The notes: generated by a model from the sequence alone, not told the origin. 64,000 bases of DNA from an uncultured Thiohalocapsa sp. (GCF_913062725.1 NZ_CAJXWY010000004.1:48031-112030), one strand, 5' to 3'; shown: positions 1 through 7,044, numbered from the stretch's first letter. Program-made: numbers and translations.

Positions 1-120
1 CAGGTGGCGCTGTGGTGGATGCGCTGGCGGCTCTTCTTCATGGGCTGCGCGGAGTTCTTCGGTTACCGCGACGGTACCGAGTGGTACGTCGGCCATTACC
101 TGTTCGAGCGCCCCCGCTGA
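1..120 (+). CDS. C-terminal end of a cyclopropane-fatty-acyl-phospholipid synthase-like methyltransferase (partial)
   Basis: The open frame enters from the left edge and ends with TGA at 118-120, giving 39 residues. The tail contains [17 protein letters not shown] followed by a VGHYLF segment. This resembles the aromatic-rich C-terminus of CFA synthase family proteins, SAM-dependent enzymes that cyclopropanate acyl chains of membrane phospholipids. The catalytic domain lies outside the window, so function is inferred from the tail alone. It converges on the minus-strand gene ending at 226. Confidence 0.7.
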   Translation, partial: QVALWWMRWRLFFMGCAEFFGYRDGTEWYVGHYLFERPR

Positions 121-225
121 ATGGGGGCCTGGCGAGCACGCAGCCCGGCAACCGAACGCGATGATGCACTCGGCGTCCATCGATTATCCGTTCGGACCTT
201 CGTGGGTTGGGCGGCGGCTGGCGGG

Positions 226-483
226 TTATTCCGGGGCCTCGGCGGGCGCTGCATCGAGGAGCTGATCCAGCCGCAGCCGGCGCTCCACGCCGCCGGCGTC
301 GCGCACCAGCAGCCACTCCGCGCCGTCGGCGACGCCAATGTCCAGGGGCAGCGCCAGCAGCGCGCCGGCGGACGCGGGCGCGGCGGGATCAGCGGCCACC
401 ACGAGCCGCAGCCACCGCCGACGCAGGATGGCGAGCTCCAGGGCCTCGTGTCGCGCACAGGCGATGGGATGGTAGTCGTTCAT
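226..483 (-). CDS. rof: Rho-binding antiterminator (Rof-like) protein
   Basis: An 85-residue protein starting at ATG 483. It opens MNDYHPIACARHEALELAIL, close to the Rof (YaeO) pattern of YxPIxC followed by a LELA helix, and it ends with the RLRLDQL strand seen in the family. Rof is a small Sm-fold protein that binds the Rho hexamer and reduces Rho-dependent termination. The length matches E. coli Rof (about 84-86 residues). It lies just downstream of the methyltransferase gene ending at 507 and could be co-transcribed with it. The Cys after PIA is kept. The family call rests on the N-terminal motif and size; no structure was compared. Confidence 0.7.
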   Translation of the reverse strand: MNDYHPIACARHEALELAILRRRWLRLVVAADPAAPASAGALLALPLDIGVADGAEWLLVRDAGGVERRLRLDQLLDAAPAEAPE

Positions 484-506
484 GGCGCCCCGGGGAGGTC
501 TTTCGG

Positions 507-1400
507 TCACGGTAGGGCCAACAGGTCCACGTGGCCCACTTGCAGCCGTGAATGGCCCGTCGCCAGCCAGCGGCGGCGGTGCTGGAGCCAGGCGTCCAGC
601 CCGGCGGTCGACGCCGCCGGGCCGGGAGGCGCCGCCATGGCCGCGGCCGCATCGCGCCAGCCCGCCAGCAGCGCCCGCTGCAGGTCCGCCGACTCGGCGC
701 CGAGCACCCAGTCGCTGGCCGCCGTGCGCACCCGCCAGCCGAGCGCACGGCAGCATCGTGCGGCGCGCTCGGCGGCGGCGGGCCCGAGTGCCGGACCAAA
801 GCCCTTGTCGGTGCGCTGGTGTTGGTTGACCAGATCGATGACCCGGGCATCCTCGGCATGCGCCGGCGAGAGCAGACAGCGACCGTCATAGCTTAGGGCG
901 AAGAGCAGCGCGCAGCCGGCGGCGCGGCAGCGCCCGAGCAGGGCATCCAGCCAGGGCGCCGAGACCAGGTCCAGCAGCGCGGAGGCCGTCACCAGGCCCG
1001 CCGCCGGCGGCGCCAGGGCGGGCAAGTCGTGCGCCAGATCCAGCCGCCGGACCACCACCGCGGCCCGCCAGTCGTTGCCCACGAGCCGTGCGTCCGCGAG
1101 CTCCCCGCGCCAGTGCAGACCCGCGCTCCGCGCCCATGTGGTGGTGCTGGCGGGCAGTTGCGCCAGCAGCGCCGGGTCGTGGTCCACACAGGTCCAGTGC
1201 TGGCGGCGATGACCCGCCGCCGCCAACAGCGGCGCCAGGTGGCGCAGATTGGCCCCGGTGCCGCAGCCGAGGTCGAGCACCTGCAGCCCCCCAGCCTGCA
1301 CCGGCGGCGGGCCCGCGAGCCCCTGGACCAACCCGTCCGCCCGCGCCGCCCGGTCCGCCGCTGCGCGCAATGCCAGCCAGTCGGCGCTGAACTCAGACAT
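507..1400 (-). CDS. class I SAM-dependent methyltransferase, small-molecule type
   Basis: 297 residues from ATG 1400. The start overlaps the end of the upstream glycosyltransferase gene (stop at 1393) by 8 bp, which argues for translational coupling. Residues around 43-53 hold the Rossmann motif I VLDLGCGTGANL, and CVDHDPALL follows as the acidic-loop motif II. The rest fits a single class I methyltransferase domain with an extra C-terminal helical part. The substrate is not visible in the sequence. Its position in a run with a PTPS-like protein, a GT4 glycosyltransferase and a dehydrogenase-like protein suggests that it modifies a glycosylated small molecule, possibly a pterin; that is inference. 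Confidence 0.85.
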   Translation of the reverse strand: MSEFSADWLALRAAADRAARADGLVQGLAGPPPVQAGGLQVLDLGCGTGANLRHLAPLLAAAGHRRQHWTCVDHDPALLAQLPASTTTWARSAGLHWRGELADARLVGNDWRAAVVVRRLDLAHDLPALAPPAAGLVTASALLDLVSAPWLDALLGRCRAAGCALLFALSYDGRCLLSPAHAEDARVIDLVNQHQRTDKGFGPALGPAAAERAARCCRALGWRVRTAASDWVLGAESADLQRALLAGWRDAAAAMAAPPGPAASTAGLDAWLQHRRRWLATGHSRLQVGHVDLLALP

Positions 1401-2508
1401 CGGCAACCGCCGCGGCGAAGCACGCCGCCGCCGCCGGCCAATCCGGCAGCCGCGCGCGGGCGCGGGCGGCGCCGGCGGCGAGCCGCCCGCGCAGCGCCGC
1501 ATCGGTGAGCAGCCGGGAGAGCGCCCGGCGCAGGGCGGCCACCGACCCCGGCGCCACCAAAAGCCCGGCATCCGCGGGCACGGTGTCGGCAACGGCGCCG
1601 CCGGTGGTGCCCAGCACCGGCAGACCGCGGGCCAGGGCCTCGGCGTAGGCCATGCCGTAGCCTTCGAACCAGCTCGCCAGCACGAACAGATCCGCCCGCT
1701 GGTAGCACTCTGCGAGCGTCGTCGGCGCCACCTCGCCCAGCAGGCGCACCCGTGCGCCCAAGCCCAGCGTCTGGATGTGCGCGCGCAGCGCCGCCGCCGT
1801 GGCCGGCTCCCGGGTCAGACTGCCCACACAATCGAGCCGCCAAGGCAGGTGATCGAGCCCGGCGAGCGCCGTCACCAGCAGGTCATGCCCCTTGCGCGGC
1901 GTCACACTGCCCACGCAGAGCAGTTGCAGGGGGGCGCCGGGCGCAGGCCCCATACCCCTGGGTACACTGCCGCGGGCCAGCGGCGCCGGGTCCGTGCCCG
2001 GCTCCACCACACGCAACCGCCCCGTCGGCACGCCATAGTCCGCCATCAGGCGTGCGGTATGGGCGCTGGTGACCACCACCCGCCGGGCCTGGCACAGGGC
2101 CGCAGTCTCCGCAGCCCGCAGGCGCGCCGCCACCGCCGCATCCAATCCCGTCTCCAGTGCCAACGGATGATGGACCAGTGCAACCAGCCGCAGACGGTCC
2201 GCGTGGCGGGCGGCGACCGCCGGCATGGCGCCGAAGGCGAGACCGTCCACCACCGCCAGCGCCCCCGGGGGCAGCCCGGCGAGCGCCGCATCCGCCGCCG
2301 CCAAGTCCTGCTCCGACGGCAACGGAAAGGCGGCACCCAAGGCCTGTAGGCCCACCTCCCAGCCCAGCCGGCGCAGCCCCTCGGCGATGCGCCTGTCGTA
2401 GAGCGTGCCGCCGGTGAGTGCCGCCGGACTGCCGGGCAGCAACAGATGCAGGCGCGCGCGGCCGTGGCCGGGCTGCGACTGCGACGGGGCGGCGTCGGAC
2501 GGGAGCAT
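1393..2508 (-). CDS. family 4 glycosyltransferase (GT-B fold)
   Basis: 371 residues. The N-terminal half carries the acceptor-side HHPLALE segment and SAHTARL. The C-terminal half has the donor-site block VGSVTPRKGHDLL and the ExFGxxxxE-type motif as WFEGYGMAYAEALARG. These are the hallmarks of GT4 retaining transferases that use nucleotide sugars. There is no signal peptide or membrane helix, so the enzyme is cytoplasmic. It lies 69 bp after the PTPS-like gene and overlaps the methyltransferase start. The neighbourhood suggests a small-molecule acceptor rather than a polysaccharide, but the acceptor cannot be read from the sequence. Confidence 0.88.
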   Translation of the reverse strand: MLPSDAAPSQSQPGHGRARLHLLLPGSPAALTGGTLYDRRIAEGLRRLGWEVGLQALGAAFPLPSEQDLAAADAALAGLPPGALAVVDGLAFGAMPAVAARHADRLRLVALVHHPLALETGLDAAVAARLRAAETAALCQARRVVVTSAHTARLMADYGVPTGRLRVVEPGTDPAPLARGSVPRGMGPAPGAPLQLLCVGSVTPRKGHDLLVTALAGLDHLPWRLDCVGSLTREPATAAALRAHIQTLGLGARVRLLGEVAPTTLAECYQRADLFVLASWFEGYGMAYAEALARGLPVLGTTGGAVADTVPADAGLLVAPGSVAALRRALSRLLTDAALRGRLAAGAARARARLPDWPAAAACFAAAVADV

Positions 2509-2577
2509 CGGACGCGACTTGCTGGGCCGGGATAGGCGGTGCGGGAGGGGGCGTGGGACAGCGGCGCGACGGCGTCG

Positions 2578-2982
2578 TCAGCCGCCGAGCACGCCCTCGT
2601 AGGCCGCCCAGGCCACATGGGACTCCCCCAGGGTGATGCGCATCGCCGTCAGGCCGGCGGCGCCGGGGCCCAGATCGCCCGCGGCGATGCGCGCCGCCAT
2701 GCGCTCGAAGATGGCCCGGGCGAGAAACTCGGTGGTGGTATTCTGTCCGGCGAAATCCGGCTCGTCGTCGAGGTTGCGGTAATTGAGGGCACCCAGCACC
2801 TCGGCGAGCACCGCCGACGCCTTGCCGATGTCCACCACCAGGCCGTCGGCGTCCAGCGCCGGGCGCCTGAACTCACAGTCCACCACATAGGTCGCCCCGT
2901 GCAGGCGCTGGGCCGGACCGAAGATCTCGCCGCGAAAGCTGTGGGCGATCATGATGTGATCACGGACGGTGAGGCTATACAT
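2578..2982 (-). CDS. 6-pyruvoyltetrahydropterin synthase / QueD family protein with altered metal site
   Basis: 134 residues. ATG 2982 is preferred over an in-frame TTG at 3000 because GGGGGAG sits 9 nt upstream of it. Family landmarks are IAHSF (first zinc His), the LHGATY block and the final [15 protein letters not shown] strand with a conserved Glu. In canonical PTPS/QueD the middle block is HGHxY; here the second His is Ala, so one of the three zinc ligands appears missing. The usual catalytic Cys is not obvious either. The genomic setting differs from queuosine operons: glycosyltransferase, methyltransferase and dehydrogenase neighbours point to a specialised pterin-like product. Assignment to the fold is firm; the reaction is open. 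Confidence 0.85.
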   Translation of the reverse strand: MYSLTVRDHIMIAHSFRGEIFGPAQRLHGATYVVDCEFRRPALDADGLVVDIGKASAVLAEVLGALNYRNLDDEPDFAGQNTTTEFLARAIFERMAARIAAGDLGPGAAGLTAMRITLGESHVAWAAYEGVLGG

Positions 2983-3030
2983 GCGGCGCTGCTCCCCCAA
3001 AAACGTTCAGCCTAACGCCAAACGCCCGCC

Positions 3031-3153
3031 GATGGCGAGCATTCACCCAAGGAACAGATCGCCGTAGGACGCAAGATCCGCAAGCGAATCCTGCGTGCGC
3101 TGGACGAAGCGACCGATGTGGTCATCGGCCATTTCCATGGCGATCACATACCA
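3031..3153 (+). pseudogene. fragment of a metallo-beta-lactamase-fold hydrolase
   Basis: An open stretch translates to a basic helix followed by ALDEATDVVIGHFHGDHIPL. It contains a perfect HxHxDH motif after a beta-strand, as in the metal site of metallo-beta-lactamase-fold enzymes. Similarity appears to stop at about 3153, where the reading frame runs into the antisense side of the RES toxin gene. No start codon or remaining catalytic region is present. It looks like a scrap left at the edge of the inserted block. The motif is short, so chance resemblance cannot be excluded. Confidence 0.4.
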
Positions 3154-3192
3154 CTCATAAAAGCTTGGAATTATGAGCGGCTTCTTGCAACG

Positions 3193-3882
3193 TCACGACA
3201 CCTGCCAGACCTCGCCATCATCCAGCCGCTTAACGTAGTCCACGCGCTCCCCATCCCAGTGATACGCGAAATGCGCCCCTTGCGTCGGGATCGGGATCAC
3301 GTCGGGCCAAAAGACAGCGAGGCACTGGCCCTCGGGAAAGCGGACGCTTGGCCAGGTGATGCCGTTCGATCCGGCCGCGCGGCGCTCGGCTCCGAAGAGT
3401 TGCGAGGGGCGGTAGTCGTCCGCATCCAGCAGATCAGCGCGGCCGGTGGCGTCGTCGAGATCGGTATCGATCGCCCCGATCAGTTCGCAGAACTGCGACG
3501 TCCAGCCGGGTGCCTCGTCCGTGGCGCGCATGAAGCGGGCGTGGTGATGGATGGTCTCCGCAATGGCCACCTCGGTGCGATCGCCCGCACAGTAGAGGCC
3601 GAAGCTGCCATCCGAGAACCGTCCCGGACGGAGGGGCGAGCAATGTACGAAGGGCGCCATGACCCAGCTGGCACCGGGTCCTCTCACACGCCGGGCCACC
3701 GGCAACTTGGACAGATCGCCGATGCTCTCGCGGATGCGGGGGTTGAACTTGGCTTCGGCAGAGGCCAAAGCCTCCCAGTCGGCAGGGTCGGCGATGTCTT
3801 CGAAGAGGTCGATGGGCGGATGGATGGTGCGGATGATCCGGACCGTGCGCGGCCATGTCACGCGCCGGACAGGCGCATTCAC
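3193..3882 (-). CDS. RES-domain toxin (NAD+-degrading type)
   Basis: 229 residues. The GTG start at 3882 overlaps the stop of the upstream antitoxin gene by four bases (GTGA), the usual layout of RES-Xre pairs. The RES domain covers most of the protein: an Arg-containing RPGRFSDGSFGLYCAGD block, Glu109 in VAIAETI, and Ser179 in WPSVRFPEGQCLAVF. These supply the Arg, Glu and Ser that name the family. Characterised RES toxins (for example MbcT and the RES toxins of Pseudomonas and Sinorhizobium) break down NAD+ and arrest growth. All key residues are present, so the toxin looks intact. Confidence 0.87.
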   Translation of the reverse strand: MNAPVRRVTWPRTVRIIRTIHPPIDLFEDIADPADWEALASAEAKFNPRIRESIGDLSKLPVARRVRGPGASWVMAPFVHCSPLRPGRFSDGSFGLYCAGDRTEVAIAETIHHHARFMRATDEAPGWTSQFCELIGAIDTDLDDATGRADLLDADDYRPSQLFGAERRAAGSNGITWPSVRFPEGQCLAVFWPDVIPIPTQGAHFAYHWDGERVDYVKRLDDGEVWQVS

Positions 3883-4292
3883 CAGGCACCCCGTTCGGCA
3901 TCGAGATAGACGCGCAGGTCGATCAGGTCGGTGATCTCTCCCCGGAGCATGACGTCCAGCGCGCTTCGGCCTGCGAAGGCAGCGTTCGGCTTGCGGATCC
4001 AGGCATAGCCACGGGCAGGGTCGGTGAACACATAGCGCAGTGCCTTATGGATCCCCATCAGGGTCGCCAGACGCGCGCGCAGGTCGCGGTCGATCCGGCC
4101 GATATCCCCGGTCTTCCAGCGCGCCCATGTGCGCTGCGCCATGTCGCCGAGCACGATGCGGGCTTCTGCATCCGTCAGCCCCCAGGCGCGGAATAGGTTG
4201 ACCGTTGCGCGCGCCAGTGCTGCCGCCTCCTCGTCGGTGATCACGGGAAGGTCGGTGCGTGCGAGGACAGGCTGAACCGTGGCGAACTGCAT
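3879..4292 (-). CDS. Xre/MbcA/ParS-type antitoxin of the RES toxin
   Basis: 137 residues from ATG 4292. This start is chosen over the in-frame ATG at 4310 because AAAGGAG lies 8 nt upstream. It has an N-terminal helical Xre-like region (EEAAALARATVNLFRAWGLT) and a C-terminal toxin-binding domain: a Trp-bearing helix (RTWARWKTG), the ALRYVFTDP block and a terminal NAAFAGRSALDVMLRGE segment. These are typical of MbcA/ParS/Xre antitoxins, which cap the RES active site and repress their own promoter. It precedes and overlaps the toxin gene. An inverted repeat upstream is a likely autoregulatory operator. Confidence 0.87.
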   Translation of the reverse strand: MQFATVQPVLARTDLPVITDEEAAALARATVNLFRAWGLTDAEARIVLGDMAQRTWARWKTGDIGRIDRDLRARLATLMGIHKALRYVFTDPARGYAWIRKPNAAFAGRSALDVMLRGEITDLIDLRVYLDAERGAW

Positions 4293-4302
4293 GGCTATCT
4301 CC

Positions 4303-4333
4303 TTTGGCATTAAAATAGAGAATATATGCCAAA
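4303..4333. promoter_or_regulatory. inverted-repeat operator/promoter of the RES-Xre module
   Basis: TTTGGCAT (4303-4310) and ATGCCAAA (4326-4333) form a perfect 8-bp inverted repeat around an AT-rich 15-bp spacer. It lies directly upstream of the antitoxin ribosome binding site. Read on the minus strand, a TTGCCT / TATTTT pair with 16-bp spacing overlaps it and could be the promoter. Xre-type antitoxins commonly bind such palindromes to repress their own operon. The symmetry is seen directly; binding is inferred. Confidence 0.6.
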
Positions 4334-4439
4334 AGGCAAGGGAGGGGCAGCTTCGATCGCCTCCAGCCCTTTTTCCTGTCTTTGGCTGGAGGCAACCGGC
4401 GCACCGACCGAGGTCGGTTCACCGCCTGCAACGTCGACC

Positions 4440-4605
4440 TCCGGGACGCGCTCGCCGGCACGCTACCCCTGGGCCATGCTGCCGGCAGCGGCTGTTCGAG
4501 TCGCTGCCGCTGGTCTGTCCCAACTGCGGCGTGGACATGCGCATCATCGTCTTCATCACCGAGGCCGCGCCCATCAAGCAGATGCTGACCCAAATCAGTG
4601 AGCAT
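4440..4605 (+). pseudogene. relic of an IS91-like transposase C-terminus
   Basis: Two adjacent frames together read PARYPWAM (4455-4478) and, from 4489, RLFESLPLVCPNCGVDMRII, followed by VFITEAAPIKQMLTQISEH. This matches the LVCPxCGxxMRIIAFIT zinc-binding tail characteristic of IS91-family (Y2) transposases. A frameshift lies between about 4479 and 4488, and everything upstream of the tail is missing. It abuts the TnpB relic that starts in another frame at 4608, so the two scraps were joined by deletion or nested insertion. Confidence 0.6.
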
Positions 4606-4607
4606 GT

Positions 4608-4733
4608 GATTTCGAGGAAAACGCCGATCTGGTCGGCGCGATCAATGTTCTCAGGGCGGGACTCGCCCGTTGCGCCTGTGAAGTAAGCAATGCAGTCAGG
4701 TCGCCAGCAGCAGGAACCCACCGAAGCGACTGA
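4608..4733 (+). pseudogene. C-terminal relic of an IS200/IS605-type TnpB nuclease
   Basis: From 4608 an open frame gives 41 residues: EENADLVGAINVLRAG, a Cys pair and the family-typical ending PAAGTHRSD, with the stop at 4731-4733. This is the end of TnpB (OrfB), including the last RuvC acidic residue in ENAD. TnpB is an RNA-guided nuclease carried by IS200/IS605 elements. The N-terminal ~350 residues are absent, so the protein cannot be active. The element's right end follows directly. The RES-Xre pair and an IS91 scrap lie on the other side, marking a mobile-element hot spot. Confidence 0.75.
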
Positions 4734-4798
4734 CCCCGGCTCGATGCTGGGATGAGCGCCGTAGGAATCCCCCGACTTTAGGCGGGGGAGGATGTCAA
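4734..4798 (+). ncRNA. omegaRNA-like 3' end / right end of an IS200/IS605 element
   Basis: Just after the TnpB stop codon the DNA contains GAATCCCCC, ACTTTAG and GGCGGGGGAGG, which form a GC-rich hairpin, and it ends with GATGTCAA at 4791-4798. The same arrangement (GAAT, stem, CTTTAG loop, stem, GAGG...TCAA) occurs at the 3' end of known TnpB guide RNAs such as that of ISDra2, where the guide begins immediately after the terminal TCAA. Here the guide would start at 4799. With TnpB decayed, expression is uncertain. Confidence 0.55.
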
Positions 4799-4852
4799 TG
4801 GCTACAGGCTCGCCTCGCCGACACCGCAAGCACAGTCCATGTCAACGGACTA

Positions 4853-5842
4853 TTACCCGTACCGGATGCGTTGCGTCAGGGTAGAATCCGGGGCGGATGC
4901 GAGCCGCGCCTGTATCGCCGCCAGCTCGTCGAAGGGTGCGTCATCGGTGATGAGCGCATCCAGCGCCGCGGCCTGCGACTGCGCCAGCAGCGCCAGCGCC
5001 AATTGCAGACGACGCCGATGGCCCCACCGCGGGCGCTGCGCCGCCGCGACGCTGCCCACCTGCGACGACACCAGCCGCAGCCGGCGTTGGTGGAAGGCGG
5101 CTCCCAGCGGCAGTGTCACCGCCCGGTCACCGAACCAGCTCAGCTCCAGCACCGTCGCCTCGAAACCGGCGAGCCCCAGGGCGGTGACCAGCCCCGCCGG
5201 ATTACCGCTGGCATGGATCACCAGGTCCGCCTCCGGCGTCGCCGTCTCCGGGCTGCGAAACACCGCCCCCAGGGCGCCGGCAATGGCCGCTCGGCCTGCA
5301 TTGGTGTCGATAAGCTCCACTTGGCAGCCGGGCACCTGCGCTGCGAGCCAGGCCGCCAGACAGCCGAGGGTACCGGCGCCGACCACGGCGATGCGATCGC
5401 CGATCCGGGGCAGCCCATCCCAGAGCCCGTTCACCGCCGTCTCCAGATTGGCGGCCAGCACAGCCCGCCCCGGCGGCAGATCAGCCGGCAGCGGTGTGAC
5501 GGCATCCGCGGGTACCTGATAACAGTCCTGGTGCGGATACAGGCAATAGACCAGCCGGCCGCACAACGCCTCCGGACCGGCCACCACCTCGCCGACATTG
5601 ATGTAGCCGTACTTCACCGGGGCCGGGAAATCGCCCGCCTGGAAAGGCGCACGCATGCGCTGATACTCACTCGCCGGCACCTCACCGCGAAACACCAGTC
5701 CCTCGGTGCCGCGGCTGATGCCGGAATAGCGCGTGTGCACCCGCACCCAGCCCGCGGGCAGGTCCGGCAACACCTCGCTGCGAATCTCGCCTCGACCCGG
5801 CGCCGTGACCCAAAAGGCCCGCGCTTGCGTCTCACCCGTCAT
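4853..5842 (-). CDS. zinc-alcohol-dehydrogenase-like oxidoreductase (MDR superfamily)
   Basis: 329 residues from ATG 5842, preceded by GAGAGG. The GroES-like N-terminal half contains YSGISRGTEGLVFRGEVP and GYINVGEVV. The Rossmann half has VVGAGTLGCLAAWLAA and the acidic VELIDT strand, as expected for NAD(P) binding. The cysteine-rich structural zinc lobe of classical alcohol dehydrogenases is missing and the catalytic-zinc ligands are not clear. It belongs with dehydrogenases found beside PTPS-like proteins in small biosynthetic clusters. It is transcribed toward the PTPS-like, GT4 and methyltransferase genes, and the RES-Xre/IS block now separates it from them. A reductase role on the same product is inferred. 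Confidence 0.8.
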   Translation of the reverse strand: MTGETQARAFWVTAPGRGEIRSEVLPDLPAGWVRVHTRYSGISRGTEGLVFRGEVPASEYQRMRAPFQAGDFPAPVKYGYINVGEVVAGPEALCGRLVYCLYPHQDCYQVPADAVTPLPADLPPGRAVLAANLETAVNGLWDGLPRIGDRIAVVGAGTLGCLAAWLAAQVPGCQVELIDTNAGRAAIAGALGAVFRSPETATPEADLVIHASGNPAGLVTALGLAGFEATVLELSWFGDRAVTLPLGAAFHQRRLRLVSSQVGSVAAAQRPRWGHRRRLQLALALLAQSQAAALDALITDDAPFDELAAIQARLASAPDSTLTQRIRYG

Positions 5843-5896
5843 AACCTCTCCCGCGCCCAGTCAATGGCCATTGCTCGCGGTACCGACACACGTCTG

Positions 5897-5930
5897 CAGG
5901 GACGTCTCCACGACGTCCCCCGCAAGCCGC
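5897..5930. repeat. partial copy of the 104-bp structured repeat
   Basis: About 34 bp reading CAGGGACGTCTCCACG, then ACGTCCCCCGCAAGCCGC. It matches the right half of the two complete copies that follow, with several substitutions. It appears to be a degraded member of the same family. Confidence 0.6.
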
Positions 5931-5953
5931 CACAGACACCACCACAATCTTCA

Positions 5954-6057
5954 GTGGTCTGGGTGGCGGCTGGTGGGGGTCTCGACCGCAGGGATGCGGT
6001 CGTGAAGCCTACAGGGATGTATCCACGGCGTCCCCCGCCCGCCGCTACCCAGACCAC
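5954..6057 (+). repeat. 104-bp structured intergenic repeat, copy 1
   Basis: The unit begins GTGGTCTGGGTGGCGGC and ends GCCGCTACCCAGACCAC; these ends are inverted repeats with 16 of 17 positions paired. Inside is a second hairpin, GACCGCAGGGATGCGGTC. The transcript would fold into a branched structure. It lies between the dehydrogenase start and the FkbM methyltransferase stop. Confidence 0.85.
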
Positions 6058-6114
6058 GATCGCAGGCACACACGCCAGTCGCCACCCAAATCACGATCGC
6101 AGACACCAGCACAA

Positions 6115-6218
6115 GTGGTCTGGGTGGCGGCTGGTGGGGGTCTCGACCGCAGGGATGCGGTCGTGAAGCCTACAGGGACGTATTCACGGCGTCCCCCGCC
6201 AGCCGCTACCCAGACCAC
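6115..6218 (+). repeat. 104-bp structured intergenic repeat, copy 2
   Basis: Same length and orientation as the copy at 5954-6057, with only a handful of substitutions (for example GGGACGTATTCACGG in place of GGGATGTATCCACGG). A half-unit resembling the right end (GCCACCCAAATCACGATC, around 6080-6097) lies between them. A third, inverted core copy is found at 36812-36892, so the element is dispersed in the genome. Confidence 0.88.
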
Positions 6219-6253
6219 GGCCCCACGCACACACTAAACTGAAACGCGACGCC

Positions 6254-7042
6254 TCAACCCCGCAGCGCATAGATGTCGCCGGAGTTCGCCTGCGCCGGGA
6301 GCGCATCCAGCCAGGCGCGAATACCATCGGCATTCGTCCAGGCCGTATGCAGCAAATGCTGACTCTCGCCGAGCGCCGCATTGAAACGATAGGCCCCGAG
6401 CCGCTGACACTCCAGCAGCGCCGCCCTGGCCACCGGCCGCTGGATGGTGGTGAACTCGAACGAGAAGGCCGGCGGCGCCTGGCTGAGCCCCCGCAGCACC
6501 TGATCCTCATAGCCCTCGACATCGATCTTCACGAAGCGCGGCGCACCGAAGCGCTGGATGAGCGCATCCAGCGTCGTCACCGGCACCTGCAGCCGCTGCT
6601 CCCAGCGCTGGCCCTGCCAAGAGGGTGCGCCTGCGGCGGCGCGGATGAAATCGGGCGACGCCGTGCTGATGGTGGGATTATCCAGATTCAGGTGCATGGT
6701 CGCCGTGCCGGGGGCGGCCCCCACCGCCGCCTGCACGACGCTCACCTGCCCATCGCGACCGTAGAGCAGCCGCAACAGATGCGCCAGCAGCGGCTGCGGC
6801 TCCACCGCGACCACCCGCATCCCCAGGCGGCGGAAGCTCGCCACCCGGTCGCCGACGTGGGCGCCGATGTCGAACACCAAATCCCCGCGCCCGGCGAAGC
6901 GCGCGTGCATGCGGTCCAGGGCGCCGCGGCGGTGGGGCCGGTAGTAGATGCCGAGCGAGCGCAGCACGCCGAGCAGCCCGCGCACCGGCCCCGGCAGCCG
7001 CAGCCTCCCCGGCCCCGAGCCGGCCGACGCGCTGCGGCGCAC
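6254..7042 (-). CDS. FkbM-family methyltransferase
   Basis: 262 residues from a GTG at 7042, three bases after the opgH stop; a later GTG or in-frame ATG remains possible because no strong ribosome binding site is visible. The SAM-binding motif is LVFDIGAHVGDR, followed by VVAVEPQP. The family-defining RFVKIDVEGYEDQVLRGL lies near residue 170. FkbM enzymes O-methylate polyketides, lipids or sugars. Tight coupling to opgH suggests that it decorates glucans or their precursors, but nothing in the sequence fixes the substrate. Confidence 0.85.
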   Translation of the reverse strand: MRRSASAGSGPGRLRLPGPVRGLLGVLRSLGIYYRPHRRGALDRMHARFAGRGDLVFDIGAHVGDRVASFRRLGMRVVAVEPQPLLAHLLRLLYGRDGQVSVVQAAVGAAPGTATMHLNLDNPTISTASPDFIRAAAGAPSWQGQRWEQRLQVPVTTLDALIQRFGAPRFVKIDVEGYEDQVLRGLSQAPPAFSFEFTTIQRPVARAALLECQRLGAYRFNAALGESQHLLHTAWTNADGIRAWLDALPAQANSGDIYALRG

Positions 7043-7044
7043 CG

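Noticed and set aside
5843..6253. CRISPR array from the repeated 104-bp units
   Set aside because: Only two full units, too long, with internal dyads and a degenerate spacer; no cas genes nearby.
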